Positions 32,128 through 45,277 of a stretch of DNA of 64,000 nucleotides are shown piece by piece. The DNA comes from Agapanthus africanus (Eukaryota > Streptophyta > Magnoliopsida > Asparagales > Amaryllidaceae). The translations under genes were made by a program, and so were the position numbers. Location: assembly GCA_030015575.1 (NCBI GenBank), contig CM057337.1:295144044-295208043 (forward strand), read 5' to 3'. The notes under the pieces were generated by a model. The model was not told the DNA's origin. It saw nothing but the letters and a program-made list of their open reading frames with translations, and searched no databases. Within the stretch, counting starts at the first letter, position 1. Every line of letters starts with the position of its first letter.

Positions 32128-34228
32128 GTAGCGACCATATCACGCCTTAATCAAGATAATAACACGGATTATTGACCGAACCCGCTTGTTATACTGAGCT
32201 GGGGAACGTTGGTCCCGCTCCAACTTATAATTGTTATAAGACAGAGCAGGAAATTGGGGAATACCAGATTTCCCGTGCCGCCCAAACGAAGAGAGTGCAT
32301 GCTGATGCATCATCTTCGGGTGTGTTCATTATACAGAACTGTTTCTCAGTATCCTCCAAATCCTTGGTATATGATACCGGATCCGGATCCCAGATATGTA
32401 ATCTGTTACATAGGGCTACAAAAGGGTAGAAAAACTGAGAACGGGTGATAAGTTTCATGAGACAGAAAACGGGGCAAGAGTTGCAGCCAAGTCTGTCGGT
32501 CACTGTCACCCTGTATTACCAATACATTGATTCTGAACGAATGCTATTAGATACCGAACCTGATATACAAAATCATATCAGTCTCTTTATTAGTAAAGAA
32601 ATGATAAAATTTTGTATTGTTGGATAATGTTTTGAACATTTCCTATATCAAAAGTTGATCGATTCAGGCACGTTATCTAAAAGCATTGATGTTCTAAATC
32701 AAACTACAGTTCTTAGTATACTGAACACACACAAGAGGAAAAGTTCAGAAATGAACGAATCCTTCTTGAGGCATTGTAGACTAGGTCATATCAATGCGAC
32801 CCGACTAGCTAAAGTTACATGTAGATGCATATTTAAATCAGTTTGAATTTACATCTTGTGAAACTTACCAGTCATGTCACAAAGATAAGATGACCATAGC
32901 TCCGTTTACTGGAAACAGAGAAAGAGTTAGTGAACTCTTGGGATGATACATGTTGATGTATGTAGGTCCCCTGTCTACACATGCCAGGACTGGTTCTTTA
33001 TACTTCATTACGTTCTCTGATGATCTCTTTAGATTCAGACATATGTTCTTGTTGAAACACAAGTCCGAACCTTTTGAGATATTCACAGAATATAAGTTAG
33101 AAGTAGAGAACCAAAATACGGGTATAAGTATTATGTCCTATGATGAAATCAAGGAGGAGAATACTTGAGCACGGAATTCCTGGACTATTCTAAAGGAGAA
33201 TGAGATTCTCTCTTGGCATTACTCCTCCGAATACACCATAGCACGATGGTGTATCGGGGCGGAGCAATCACACCCTATATGATATGGTGTGCTCTATGAT
33301 GAGTACTACTGAGTAACCTATTTCCTTTTGGGAGTTATGCACTTGAGAAGCTGCATACTTATTGAATAGGGTTCAAATCAAATCAGTTGCCTACCGCTTT
33401 ATATGTGATATGGAAAGGGAAGAGCCCATATCTTAAGATGGTTAAGATTTGGGGTTGTCTGGCCTATGTCTAAAAGCAAAATCCGGACAACCTCGAGGCA
33501 AGGTCTGTTATGTAGAACTGGAAAGGTTCCAGCTATGCAAACTGCAGCTGATGATTTGAAAGAACCAAAAGATTCAGTAGATTCCAACGAACCTCAGCCT
33601 CTCCACCGATCTAGTAGGGTTCCTCACCAACCTGAGAGATACTTCGGTTTCTCTATGACAGTGGGAGCGAGGATAGCATCATAAGATGATGACCCAACTA
33701 GTTTCGAGCTGGCCATCAGGAGTGGGACTCTGTAAGAATGGCTGGATGCTTAGTGATCTGAGATGGAATCCATATACACCAACAAAGTATGGACTTTGGT
33801 TGCTATATCTGAAGGGTTAAATCCCCATCAGGAGCAAGTATATCTTGAGAAGATTACTAGGTGTAGATGGAAAAGTTGAGACTTTCAAAGCTAGACTTGT
33901 TAAAGGTTTGCATCATTGACCAGGTGTGGATTATGTTGAAACCTTTTCTAAGGATCTATGCTTAAGTCCATCCAGATCCTACTTGCCACGGCTACATACC
34001 ATGACTACGATATCTGGTGGTTGGGTGTCTTGACTGCTTTTCTAAATGATGATTTGGAAGAGAGCGTCTATAAGTACACAGCCAGAGGGCTTCGTAGACA
34101 GTGGGAGCAGCGGAAACGTGTACAAGATGCTTTATTTGATAAAGCAGGCATCGCGGAGTTGGAACATCTGTTTTGATGAATTAGTCAAAGAACTTGACAT
34201 CATCAAAATGGTAGATGAACCTTGTATA
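32128..34228 (+). pseudogene. B1 copia pol, 5' part: protease, GAG-pre-integrase, integrase, RT start
   Basis: Protease active site VYDTGSGSQICN near 32370-32405 and ENGASVAAKSVG-like text after it. GAG-pre-integrase at 32755-32815 (FLRHCRLGHINATRLAKV), then CHKDKMTIAPFTG. Integrase core VGPLSTHARTGSLYFITFSDDL and KHKSEPFEIFTEYKLEVENQ (32965-33115). TGA codons lie at LLG*YMLMY and EENT*A. The integrase tail and RSSRVPHQPERYFGF follow at 33466-33640. The RT part DIWWLGVLTAFLNDDLEE (33999-34060) is followed by a one-base shift before QPEGFVD, then LIKQASRSWNICFDE. The gene stops at 34228 where B2 entered and resumes at 44567. Confidence 0.88.
34224..34228. other. Target-site duplication of B2, left copy (GTATA)
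   Basis: GTATA before the LTR at 34229; the right copy at 44562-44566 is GAATA, one substitution. The uninterrupted RT of B2 itself reads CTTGTATAAACAAAAAGG, which gives the empty site. Confidence 0.88.
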
Positions 34229-36434
34229 TGTTAGTTATATGTATGCCCTAGAGGCCATTACTATACATAGGATGTATATTGTAGTGGATGCTGGGACATA
34301 TATAGCGAGGACTTTCTTGCTCGACATGATAGTATGCTATCTGGTTGCTCTTTACCTTAACGTGTATACTGATTGTCTCTCTATTACATGTTGGTAAAGC
34401 CCTTAGGATGTGTACTTGACTACCTGGACTATGATGCGGATCATACTAGTGGGGACATGGTAGTCCGTAAGTACATCCTTCAAAGTCCCTAGTCGTGGGT
34501 GTACCGAGATGGGGCATCGATATACCAGAGTAGACTAGCGTATACCTTCTCGACCCATACAGATGGGCGATGGATGATCCCATATCCATTAGTGTTTGAC
34601 ATCAGAGATGATATACGGGTGCTCAGTGGAGACTGGGTACACTGGACGGACTCGCCGAGAACTCCCAGATGGTATTATACCTCACGTCAGATGGCAGTTC
34701 TCTGGTGACACTGGTACAGAGTAGTCTGTTGACCCGAGATCGTCATAGAGTCTTGTGTGGTTCCCACTGTGCTTTGATTTCCATCTTACCACGTCCAAGA
34801 GGGCGTGCAAAACGGTGGTTTTTGGGTACAGTCTTGAGTCACATGGAGGCAATGAGCGATAGGAGGGGATTCGTCTCTCCCGGTATAGGGGGTTGATGTT
34901 GCGCTGTGTTCGATTGGCTATAACAGGAAATCCCTGGCCAGGGTTGCTGAGATTTACTGGTAAGTGTTACCTGTAGTTTATCGAACAGTTATAGACCTCA
35001 TATCGACACGACTTATCGAGCTATTGGGGTCTGACGTTTTCCACCCCTAGGCGAGATATGCGACATATCAGACGATCAGACCGGACTGTACGGTAGTGTT
35101 ACTGGTTGGATTCACTGGAGTGTGAGCGGGCTTGCTCGTCGATCTTCAGATCGCTCAATACCCGGGTGGCCGTTACGTTTAGCAGACCGCTTGCGGCTTG
35201 TGGATGTTTGATATGATCATCATCCGCTGCCGGCGTATTGACGAGTCTTTAGAGTCCTACACAGAGGTTTCCTGGCTCAAGCGAAACGAAATAGGAGCGC
35301 ATATGAGATATGTGCGGGACCGAGAATAATGCGTGTATGTGATACCGTATTCTATTCTCGCGATGAATGTATCGAATGGTTGTATGCGATATAACCTAGT
35401 TATCGAATCAAGTATTGATTCGATAAGCCGATACATTGAATACTAGTCGGTTGTGTGCGACATGACCGGATCATTGAATCAAGTGTTGATTTAATAATTT
35501 ATTGCATAATTATATATTTGATATATTACTTTGCACTAACTAGTATTGGTTCACTTTAAACGGATTTTCTCACTTGGTTTGTGCACATTGTATATGTGAC
35601 ATACTTTTGTACACTTGATTGTATCATGTTTGATGATACATGTTTAACTATAGTTAAGTGTAATGAATTAAGACATGGTTAAACTAATGATTAGGGTTTT
35701 CTTTTCTTACTTATTTATTTATTTATTTATTTTGAATGGATGAGAAAAGAATGGTTGCTAATTTTGGAGTTTAGTTCAAGCTTCATGAAGCTTTGACTTT
35801 GTAACCATTCTTCTCTTCATGCTTAACCCTAACCATTCCTTTAACCTTGGTCAATTCTCTATACATAACTATAGTTAATATTATGATAAGTATTGGATTT
35901 TCTATTCTATTTTTAATTAACTTATCATAACATTCTTCTTCTTCTTCCTTGAACTCAAGAAGAAAACCTTAAGCTCCATCAATGGTGATTGATGGAAACA
36001 AGTGAGAAATCCAATTCTAAAATCTACCCACTTCCTATTTCTTCATCCTCTACCTCTTGCCAAGTAGTAGAGTGTGTTTCCTTCACAAGTTTCTTGACTT
36101 GGTGAAGTCGGAGCTTGATTTAGCGATGCCTCGACGTAGATCATCTTCGGCATGGACATCGACGACCTAGCTCGCCTATTCTCCGACGAAGCCGACGCTA
36201 GAGCCCGGATTCTTTATGGACAGCGGAGAGGACTTCATCACGGAGCCGTGGAGGTGGAGGACCGGATCTACAAAGGTTGTATTTCCGTACTCTTAGTTAA
36301 GTGTTAACTAGTTTGCTTTTCGCCTAGACATCTAGCCAACGATCCGTATTCTAGGGTTTCTCGGCACCGTAATTTTTGAAATTGGCATGGTTGATGCCTT
36401 GTGAGACCTCTTGAGAGTGCCTAGGAACCCTACA
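34229..36434 (+). repeat. B2 5' LTR
   Basis: TGTTAGTTATATG ... GGAACCCTACA. Hairpin cluster at 35297-35497 with variant stems (for example TCGGTTGTGT-GCG-ACATGACCGG); (ATTT)n run near 35718-35738; small ORF at 36152-36307. It belongs to a subfamily distinct from B1 (ACTATACATAGG against ACTGTACATTGG near the start). Confidence 0.96.
36152..36307 (+). CDS. Small LTR-encoded ORF (51 codons) in the B2 5' LTR, uncertain
   Basis: Reads MDIDDLARLFSDEADARARI, then ends CISVLLVKC and a TAA stop. It is the same ORF as B1 28690 with a changed middle and C-terminus, but still open. The 3' LTR copy is at 44279-44434. Confidence 0.35.
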   Translation: MDIDDLARLFSDEADARARILYGQRRGLHHGAVEVEDRIYKGCISVLLVKC

Positions 36435-36435
36435 G

Positions 36436-36448
36436 TGGTATCAGAGCC
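36436..36448 (+). other. Primer-binding site of B2
   Basis: TGGTATCAGAGCC one base after the LTR end, as in B1. Confidence 0.93.
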
Positions 36449-39400
36449 TAGCTAGAGCCTTAGGTGAAGTCTAGACGGAATTTGAAGTCCAAACGACCCG
36501 AAAACCCGAACCCAAAATAGCTCTCTGTCCTTTTTTCAAAAACTGGGATTTTTCCAAATTAAAAATTGCTAAAAAATTCAGCAGGGAAAAATAAGAATTA
36601 CGATGCAAATTTTTTTCGATGAACAGTACAACATGCGGCGGAACCGCGGCAGAAGCTTGGCTTCTGCGGCGTTTCCGCGGCCATATACTGACATCATCAA
36701 TTACTGTTTGCACAGTAACTCCTATTTTATTATGCTGGATTTTCTGGGAATTTTTAATATTAATTCAAGAGTTGAATTTTCTGGAGTTGTTTTGGGGATT
36801 CGGTGTTTTGATCGGAGTATCAAATTTTGTCTGTGTGGCTTTCCGGATAAATTTTTAGAATATGTTAAAAAGTTCGACCGGATATAAATACCCAATTTTT
36901 CCCCTGTCGGGAAATTTCCAAGTGTTGGAATTTTCCGTAGTTTAACGACATTCTAAATAGTGCAAGTAACGCGATGGACCCTCTAGAAGACAACAAACCT
37001 TAACTCGATTATGTGACCGTCTTGAACTGCCCTTTGAACCTTAGGGTTTGGGGCAGTACGGCGTGCCACATGTGAGGCGTTGGCTTGACCCTTCTACGGC
37101 TGGACCGTTGGTACTGAGGCACGAACGGAATGTTGTTAGACTTATTTCATGTGTTGAGCTGTATCGGGAAAACTTGGGTGTTCGATTGTTCGATCGAATA
37201 GCTTAACATTTTCTGTTTATCTGGAATGGGATACAATAATTGGAATTCACAAAAGTTATGAGATAACTGAGTGAATGTTATAAACATAGCAGTTTAGTCT
37301 CACTTGATCGGTTGCCACGGAATTTTGATGTGATCAAAAGTCCGTCGCAATCACGTAGCGTACGCGGATACTCACCGGGTAAACTTAATAGACAGCCTCA
37401 CTCCATAGCCCCGACCAAGTGACTGTAAGAGAACCCCGTCGCCGAAAGCATCCGTTAGGGTGCTCCCGGTAGCGGTGTTCCGCCTTGGTGCACTTCGTCG
37501 ACGGCGTCGAGGGTGCGGCCGCCTACTAAAGTTTGCGACGAGCATTCGATCAGGATGTCGGGAATCTTGTTGAATTGCCCGACTTGATATTGAAAAGTGT
37601 TTTCGATTTTGAGACTAAAATGCGGGGTTTATAATTGTTAGGCATGCGATGTCTAAGTAATTCATTTGGTCAGGCATGCGATGTCTGAGGTGATTGCGGA
37701 TTCCAACTGTTGTAGTTTTACACTTTCTTTTCTGTGACCGTAAGTGTAATATGTGATATCGCCGGTTTCGTTGCTATATGTCAACGACAATTGGGATGGA
37801 CATATTTACTTACGTTGATGACATGTGATGTTATGTGTTGCTGGATATGTTATATTGGATCGTCGTGTTTGAATAGCCGGGGGGTTTTTATGTGAGATGA
37901 GTGTTTTTCATTTTCATTCATGTAAAAACTTGTATGTAATATTCTTTTATTGGGGCACTTCCAGGTTGCGGAAGATGTCACCGTTTGTATATTATTTACC
38001 TTTCCGCACTAGGATAGACCCAAGGAGGGGAGCACAAGTAACCGGGTTCTAGGGTCCAGTGGGAGACCAACTCGAGGAGTCGAGTCCGGGTCTCCTAACC
38101 CTGGAATTGGAAGGGTTGCTTGCCGCTCTCGTAGGGGTCTAGGGGTGTGGGTTTGGCTATTCATCACGACCGTGGAATCCGTGTTTTATACTGGCTCGTA
38201 TTGAAAACACGGACGTCCTAGTATATCCAATATTTCATATGTTTCTTCTGCTGCGATATCTGTGATGTGATCATGTGATGTTCTATGATAGATACAGTAT
38301 ATAGTATATATGATATATTATATAGACGTTACTTATGTTTTACACCCGCGCTAGCCCTGCCCCGCTCTGCCGTTAGTCACCTAACCTAACGGTGCACGAG
38401 GGGACATCGAGGCGAATGCGGATGGCATAAGTGTACGTCGTATTAATCTGTGATGTTTAGGTACTTAAATGATGGGAATTCATTAATGTGATTAATGAAA
38501 TAAAAGAAACCTAAGATGTTGTAGAATCGAATTTCAAAATAAAACAGGTAGCTACAGTTCTTTCTTTGCACAGCGGTATATGTGATATATCCTGCACCTT
38601 ATTCGATAAGGAAAGGACCGAGATCCCTTCACCGGGAGTGACTCCTTTAGCAATAACTGGCAGATGCTACACACTCGGTTTGTCTTTTGATTGCTTTTAA
38701 GTGTTTTTGCTTTGCACAGTGATATATATGATATATCCCGCACCTCATTCGACGAGGAAAGGACCGACGATCCCTTCACCGGGAATGACTCCTTTAGCAA
38801 AACTAGAAAAGCCTCAAAAACACTCCATTTTAAAATCATTTGATTCTACAACGATATCAAGTTCATTACGCAATAGGTTTTCAGAAAAACCTGTCGTAGC
38901 CCTCCGTCATTTCAGATAAGTAGTAGTTAGTATTCGTGCTACGTTTGTTGGCCTGCGTCAAGGCGTAGTGTGCGGTAGCTAACTGGTGCTTATCTGCATA
39001 AGCATATGATGTGATTGGATTAGGGTAGTCGTGCGACTTTGTTGGCCTGCGTCAAGGGTCTTGCGGGTGGGTTTAATTCAATCAGGAAATGACGGGTTGA
39101 ACTTGACTAGCGGAATATGGTTTGTTGGCCTGCGTCAAGGTCATAGGACGCTAGGGGCAAAATATTATCGGGAATTTCAAGTGTTGAAATTTGCAATGAG
39201 ATTGCATACCTTCTATGAGATAGTTGGATCCCGATACCCGCTGCGAGTAAGAGTTACTCCTGGGAGAGTTTTATACATTACAATTAGCCGATCAAGTAGG
39301 TGTCTAGAAAGGTGTCAACGGGGTTACGCCTCTGGGAAAACAAGGTTTACATTAATTAGGTTCGTGCGAAAGCACGGGGGACCTCCCTCAAAGTACCGAC

Positions 39401-39560
39401 ACTGGCCTGGCTGAAAGATTGGCGAACTTGTAGTGTGTAATTAATCCCGGCTAGTCTTTCCTTTTAGGGTTTGAAGGAAGATTTGATAAAAAGCAGTGGG
39501 AACCATCCTGATTAGATAAAATAATAACCAATCTATTCTTGCAAGAGCGCACGCTGAGTG
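36449..39560 (+). other. B2 leader, structured, no recognisable gag
   Basis: The same order of blocks as in B1: GC hairpin 36635-36681, composite hairpin 38047-38106, TCCGTGTTTT/AAAACACGGA stem near 38177-38214, duplicated module 38564-38800, and TTGAC-type hairpins from 38939 with the core changed to TTGGC-CTGC-GTCAA (a G-U replaces A-U). The third hairpin of the trio has lost its outer stem (AATATG against CATAGG). Confidence 0.7.
36635..36681 (+). ncRNA. PBS-proximal GC hairpin of B2
   Basis: Two 22-nt arms around loop TTG with three mismatches; tip GCAGAAGC-TTG-GCTTCTGC. It lies 199 nt after the PBS. Confidence 0.7.
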
Positions 39561-39581
39561 TTTTCTTCTCTCTCTCTCCAG

Positions 39582-42343
39582 GTAGCGACAATATCACGCC
39601 TTAATCAAGATAATAATACGGATTATTGACCGAACCCGCTTGTTATACTGAGCTGGGGAACGTTGGTCCCGCTCCAACTTATAATTGTTATAAGACAGAG
39701 CAGGAAATTGGGGATTACCAGAATTCCCGTGCCGCCCAAACAAAGAGAGTGCATGCTGATGCATCATCTTCGGGTGTGTTCGTTACAAAGAACTGTTTCT
39801 CTGTATCCTCTACGTCCTGGGTATGTGATACCAGATCAGGATCCCAGATATGTAATCTGTTGCATAGGGCTACAGCTAGGTAGAGAACTGAGAACGAGTG
39901 ATAAGTTTCATGAGGCAGAAAACGTGGCAAGTGTTGCAGCCAAGTCTGTTGGTCACTGTCATCCTGTATTACAATACATTGATTCTGAACGAATGTTGTT
40001 AGATACCGAACCTGATATACAAAATCATATCAGTCTCTTTATTATTAAAGAAAGGATATAATTTTGTATTGTTGGATAATGTTTTGAACATTTCCTATAT
40101 CAAAAGTTGATCGGTTCAGGCACGTTATCTAAAAGCATTGATGTTCTAAATCAAACAACAGTTCTTAGTATATGGAACACACATAAGAGGAAGAGTTCAG
40201 AAATGAACGAATCCTTCTTGAGGCATTGTAGACTAGGTCATATCAATGCGACCCGACTAGCTGAAGTTACATTTAGATGCATATTTAAATCTGTTTGAAT
40301 TTACATCTTATGAAACTTGCCAGTCATGTCACAAAGATAAGATGACCATAGCTCCGTTTACTGGAAACAGAGAAAGAGTTAGTGAACTTTTGGGATGATA
40401 CATGTTGATGTATGTAGGTCCCCTGTCTACACATGCCAGGACTGATTCTTTGTACTTCATTACATTCTCTGATGATCTTTCGAGATTCGGACCTATGTTC
40501 CTGTTGAAACACAAGTCCGAACCTTTTGAGATATTCACAGAATATAAGTTAGAAGTAGAGAACCAAAATACGGGTATAATTATTATGTCCTTTGATGTGA
40601 TCAAGGAGGAGAATACTTGAGCACGAAATTCCTGGACTATTCTAAAGGAGAATGAGATTCTCTCTCAGCATTACTCCTCTGTATACACCATAGCACGATG
40701 GTATATCGGGGCGGAGCAATAACACCCTATATGATAAGGTGTGCTCTATGATGAGTACTACTGAGTTACCTATTTCCTTTTGTGAGTTATGCACTTGAGA
40801 AGCTGCATACCTATTGAATAGGGTTCGAATCAAATCAGATGCCTACCACTTCATATGTGATATGGAAAGGGAAGAGCCCATGTCTTAAGCTAGTTAAGAT
40901 TTGGGCTTGTCCGGCCTTTGTCTAAAAGCAAAATCCGGACAAGCTCAAGGCAAGGTCTGTTATGTAGAACTGGAAATGTTCTAGCTATACAATTTGCAGC
41001 CGATGATTTGATAAAACCAAAGGATTCAGTAGATTCTAACGAACCTCAGCCTCTCCGCCGATCTAGTAGGGTTTCTCACCCACCTGAGAGATACTTCTGT
41101 TTCTCTATGACAGTGGGAGAGAGGATTGCATCATTAGATGATGACCCAACTAGTTTCGACCTGGCCATCAGGAGTAGGACTCTGTGAGAATGGCTGGATG
41201 TTTATCGATCTGAGATGGAATCCTTATACACCAACAAAGTATGGACTTTGGTTGCTATATCTGAAGGGTTAAATCCCCATCAGGAGCAAGTATATCTTGA
41301 GAAGATTACTTGGTGTAGATGGAAAAGTCATCATTGACCAGGTGTGGATAATGATGAAACCTTTTCAAGTAGCTATGCTTAAGTCCATCCAGATCCTACT
41401 TGTCACGGCTACATACCATGACCGCGATATCTGGTGGTTGGGTGTCTTGACTGCTTTTCTAAATGATGATTTAGAAGAGAATGTCTATAAGTACACAGCC
41501 AGAGGGCTTCGTAGACAGTGGGAGCAGCGGAAACGTGTGCAAGATGCTTTATTTGATAAAGCAGGCATCGCGGAGTTGGAACATCTGTTTTGATGAATTA
41601 GTCAAAGAGTTTGACATCATCAAAATGGTAGATGAACCTTGTATAAACAAAAAGGTAGTAGGGAGTATGGTAGTGATCCTCGTAGAGTACGTGGATGACA
41701 TACTCTTGATAAGAAAAGAGTTTCTTATGCTACGCTCGATCAATCTCCGCATATCACAAAGATTCTCCACATAGGATCATGAGGATACGTACTAAATCCT
41801 GAGTTTTGGATCTATGAGATAGATCTAAATGGATGTTAGGATACTCACTAGCTGTAGTGAGATGGTATCAGTTGATCCTGGGGAGAATCACTGGAAGGGT
41901 TCCAGGGTGATAAAGACGACTGAATGTCAGTCACAGGCATTGTCTATACCCTCAGTAAAGGGACGGTATGTTGGAAGAGTTCCAAGCTAGATACCGTGGC
42001 ATACTAGACGATAAAGGCAGGATACATCGCTACTTAAGATGATACCGAAGAGGCTGTTTGGGTGTATATTGGTTCATGAGATGAACTACGTTCCTACCAT
42101 TATGAGACAATGGAGTTGTGGCTTATGCCGAGGAACGCCGGTCCCATCAGTGATCCAGACATATTCTAAGGCAGTATCGCCTGATCATGGCGATGGTTGA
42201 TCTCCAGGGTGATCGAGGTTTGGAGAGTAGACTCAGAGGACAACACAGCGGATCCACTCACAAAGGCCTGTTCCCAGAGAGAGACTTTTATGGAATGGTT
42301 GAGTATGAGATACTACAACCACTGCTATCAGATGGCCCTAGTG
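39582..42343 (+). pseudogene. B2 copia pol: protease, integrase, RT, RNase H
   Basis: The GAG-pre-integrase segment FLRHCRLGHINATRLAEV lies near 40216; the integrase core VGPLSTHARTDSLYFITFSDDL is followed by KHKSEPFEIFTEYKLEVENQ. TGA codons at LLG*YMLMY and EENT*A match B1. RT: DIWWLGVLTAFLNDDLEE, the shared one-base shift, QPEGFVD, LIKQASRSWNICFDE, and the catalytic box EYVDDILLI near 41687-41712. RNase H is recognisable only in pieces; its end reads DNTADPLTKA in one frame near 42240-42270. The protease region is poorer than in B1. The product would have been the copia Pol polyprotein. Confidence 0.88.
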
Positions 42344-42355
42344 CAAGTGGGAGAT
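42344..42355 (+). other. Polypurine tract of B2
   Basis: CAAGTGGGAGAT directly before the 3' LTR. Confidence 0.92.
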
Positions 42356-44561
42356 TGTTAGTTATATGTATGCCCTAGAGGCCATTACTATACATAGGAT
42401 GTATATTGTAGTGGATGCTGGGACATATATAGGGAGGACTTTCTTGCTCGACATGATAGTATGCTATCTGGTTGCTCTTTACCTTAACGTGTATACTGAT
42501 TGTCTCTCTATTACATGTTGGTAAAGCCCTTAGGATGTGTACTTGACTACCTGGACTATGATGCGGATCATACTAGTGGGAACAATGTAGTCCGTAAGTA
42601 CATCCTTCAAAGTCCCTAGTCGTGGGTGTATCAAGACGGGGCATCGATATACCAGAGTAGACTAGCGTATACCTTCTCGACCCATACAGATGGGCGATGG
42701 ATGATCCTATATCCATTAGTGTTTGACATCAGAGATGATATACGGGTGCTCAGTGGAGACTGGGTACACTGGACGGACTCGCCGAGAACTCCCAGATGGT
42801 ATTATACCTCACGTCAGATGGCAGTTCTCTGGTGACACTGGTACAGAGTAGTCTGTTGACCCGAGATCGTCATAGAGTCTTGTGTGGTTCCCACTGTGCT
42901 TTGATTTCCATCTTACCACGTCCAAGAGGGCGTGCAAAACGGTGGTTTTTGGGTACAGTCCCGAGTCACATGGAGGCAATGAGCGATAGGAGGGGATTCG
43001 TCTCTCCCGGTATAGGGGGTTGATGTTGCGCTGTGTTCGATTGGCTATAACAGGAAATCCCTGGCCAGGGTTGCTGTGATTTACTGGTAAGTGTTACCAG
43101 TAGTTTCTCAAACAGTTATAGACCTCATATCGACACGACTTATCGAGCTATTGGGGTCTGACGTTTACCACCCCTAGGCGAGATATGCGACATATTAGAC
43201 GATCTGACCGGACTGTACGGTAGTGTTACTGGTTGGATTCACTGGAGTGTGAGCGGGCTTGCTCGTCGATCTTCAGATCGCTCAATACCCGGGTGGCCGT
43301 TACGTTTAGCAGACCGCTTCCGGCTTGTGGATGTTTGATATGATCATCATCCGCTGCCGGCGTATTGACGAGTCTTTAGAGTCCTACACAGAGGTTTCCT
43401 GGCTCAAGCGAAACGAAATAGGAGCGCATATGAGATATGTGCGGGACCGAGAATAATGCGTGTATGTGATACCGTATTCTATTCTCGCGATGAATGTATC
43501 GAATGGTTGTATGCGATATAACCTAGTTATCGAATCAAGTATTGATTCGATAAGCCGATACATTGAATACTAGTCGGTTGTGTGCGACATGACCGGATCA
43601 TTGAATCAAGTGTTGATTTAATGATTTAATGCATAATTATATATTTGATATATTACTTTGCACTAACTAGTATTGGTTCACTTTAAACGGATTTTCTCAC
43701 TTGGTTTGTGCATATTGTATATGTGATATACTTTTGTACACTTGATTGTATCATGTTTGATGATACATGTTTAACTATAGTTAAGTGTAATGAATTAAGC
43801 CATGGTTAAACTAATGATTAGGGTTTTCTTTTCTTACTTATTTATTTATTTATTTGTTTTGAATGGATGAGAAAAGAATGGTTGCTAATTTTGGAGTTTA
43901 GTTGAAGCTTCATGAAGCTTTGACTTTGTAACCATTCTTCTCTTCATGCTTAACCCTAACCATTCCTTTAACCTTGGTCAATTCTCTACACCTAACTATA
44001 GTTAATATTATGATAAGTATTGGATTTTCAATTCTATTTTTAATTAACTTATCATAACAATCTTCTTCTTCTTCCTTGAACTCAAGAAGAAAACCTTAAG
44101 CTCCATCAATGGTGATTGATGGAAACAAGTGAGAAATCCAATTCTAAAGTCTACCCACTTCCTATTTCTTCATCCTCTACCTCTTGCCAAGTAGTAGAGT
44201 GTGTTTCCTTCACAAGTTTCATGACTTGGTGAAGTCGGAGCTTGATTTAGCGATGCCTCGACGTAGATCATCTTCGGCATGGACATCGACGACCTAGCTC
44301 GCCTATTCTCCGACGAAGCCGACGCTAGAGCCCGGATTCTTTATGGACAGCGGAGAGGACTTCATCACGGAGCCGTGGAGGTGGAGGACCGGATCTACAA
44401 AGGTTGTATTTCCGTACTCTTAGTTAAGTGTTAACTAGTTTGCTTTTCGCCTAGACATCTAGCCAACGATCCGTATTCTAGGGTTTCTCGGCACCGTAAT
44501 TTTTGAAATTGGCATGGTTGATGCCTTGTGAGACCTCTTGAGAGTGCCTAGGAACCCTACA
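42356..44561 (+). repeat. B2 3' LTR
   Basis: Same length as the 5' LTR (2206 bp). Hairpin cluster at 43424-43624; small ORF copy at 44279-44434. It ends GGAACCCTACA, followed by the TSD. Confidence 0.96.
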
Positions 44562-44566
44562 GAATA
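44562..44566. other. Target-site duplication of B2, right copy (GAATA)
   Basis: One substitution from GTATA at 34224-34228; the B1 RT sequence AACAAAAAGGTAG resumes straight after. Confidence 0.85.
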
Positions 44567-45265
44567 AACAAAAAGGTAGTAGGGAGTATGGTGACGATCC
44601 TCATAGAGTACGTGGATGACATACTCTTGATAAAAAAAAGGAGTTTCGTATGCTACGCTCAGTCAATCTCCGCTTATCACTAGGATTCTCCGCATAGGAT
44701 CAAAGTGATACCTACTAAATCCTGGATTTTGGATCTATGAGATAGATCTAATTGGATGTTAGGATTCTTACTAGTTGTAGTGAGATAGTATCAATTGATC
44801 CTGGGGAGAATCACTGGAAGTGTTCCAGGGTGATAAAGACGACTGAATGTCAGTCACAGGCATTGTCTTTACCCTAAGTAAAGGGACGGTATGTTGGAAG
44901 AGTTCCAAGCTAGATACCGTGGCATACTAGAAGATAAAGGCAGGATACATCGCTACTAAAGATGCTACCAAAGAGGTTGTTTGGGTGTATATTGATTCAT
45001 GAGATGAACTACGTTCCTACCATTGTGAGACAATGGAGTTGTGTCTTATGCCAAGGAACGCAGGTCCCATCAGTGATCCAGACATATTCTAAGGCAGTAT
45101 CGCCTGATCATGGAGATGGTTGATCTCCAGGGTGATCAAGGTTTGGAGAGTAGACTCAGAGGACAACACAGCGGATCCACTCACAAAGGCCTGTTCCCAG
45201 AGAGAGACTTTTATGGGATGGTTGAGTATGAGATACTACAACCACTGCTACAGATGGCCCTAGTG
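44567..45265 (+). pseudogene. B1 copia pol, 3' part: RT palm end and RNase H
   Basis: This continues the RT split by B2. The catalytic box EYVDDILLI is near 44606-44632. The RNase H pieces follow, ending with DNTADPLTKA-like text near 45165. Coding similarity runs to the PPT. Several frames and stops interrupt it. Confidence 0.85.
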
Positions 45266-45277
45266 CAAGTGGGAGAT
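45266..45277 (+). other. Polypurine tract of B1
   Basis: CAAGTGGGAGAT directly before TGTTAGTT. Confidence 0.92.

Larger units (their letters stand above)
34229..44561 (+). mobile_element. Ty1/copia element B2, complete length, youngest in the nest
   Basis: 10,333 bp with two LTRs of exactly 2206 bp (34229-36434, 42356-44561) that differ at only a few positions by eye. PBS, structured leader, broken pol and PPT are all present. It inserted into the RT gene of B1. Its pol carries the same stops and frameshift as B1, so this recently moved copy almost certainly could not make its own enzymes. Confidence 0.96.

Noticed and set aside
34669..34896. Repeated 75-codon frame in each B/C LTR (also 42796, 45718, 27176)
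   Set aside because: It occurs in every LTR copy because the LTR is repeated; composition is not protein-like and it is shifted or broken in the C copies. I treat it as chance within a conserved LTR.
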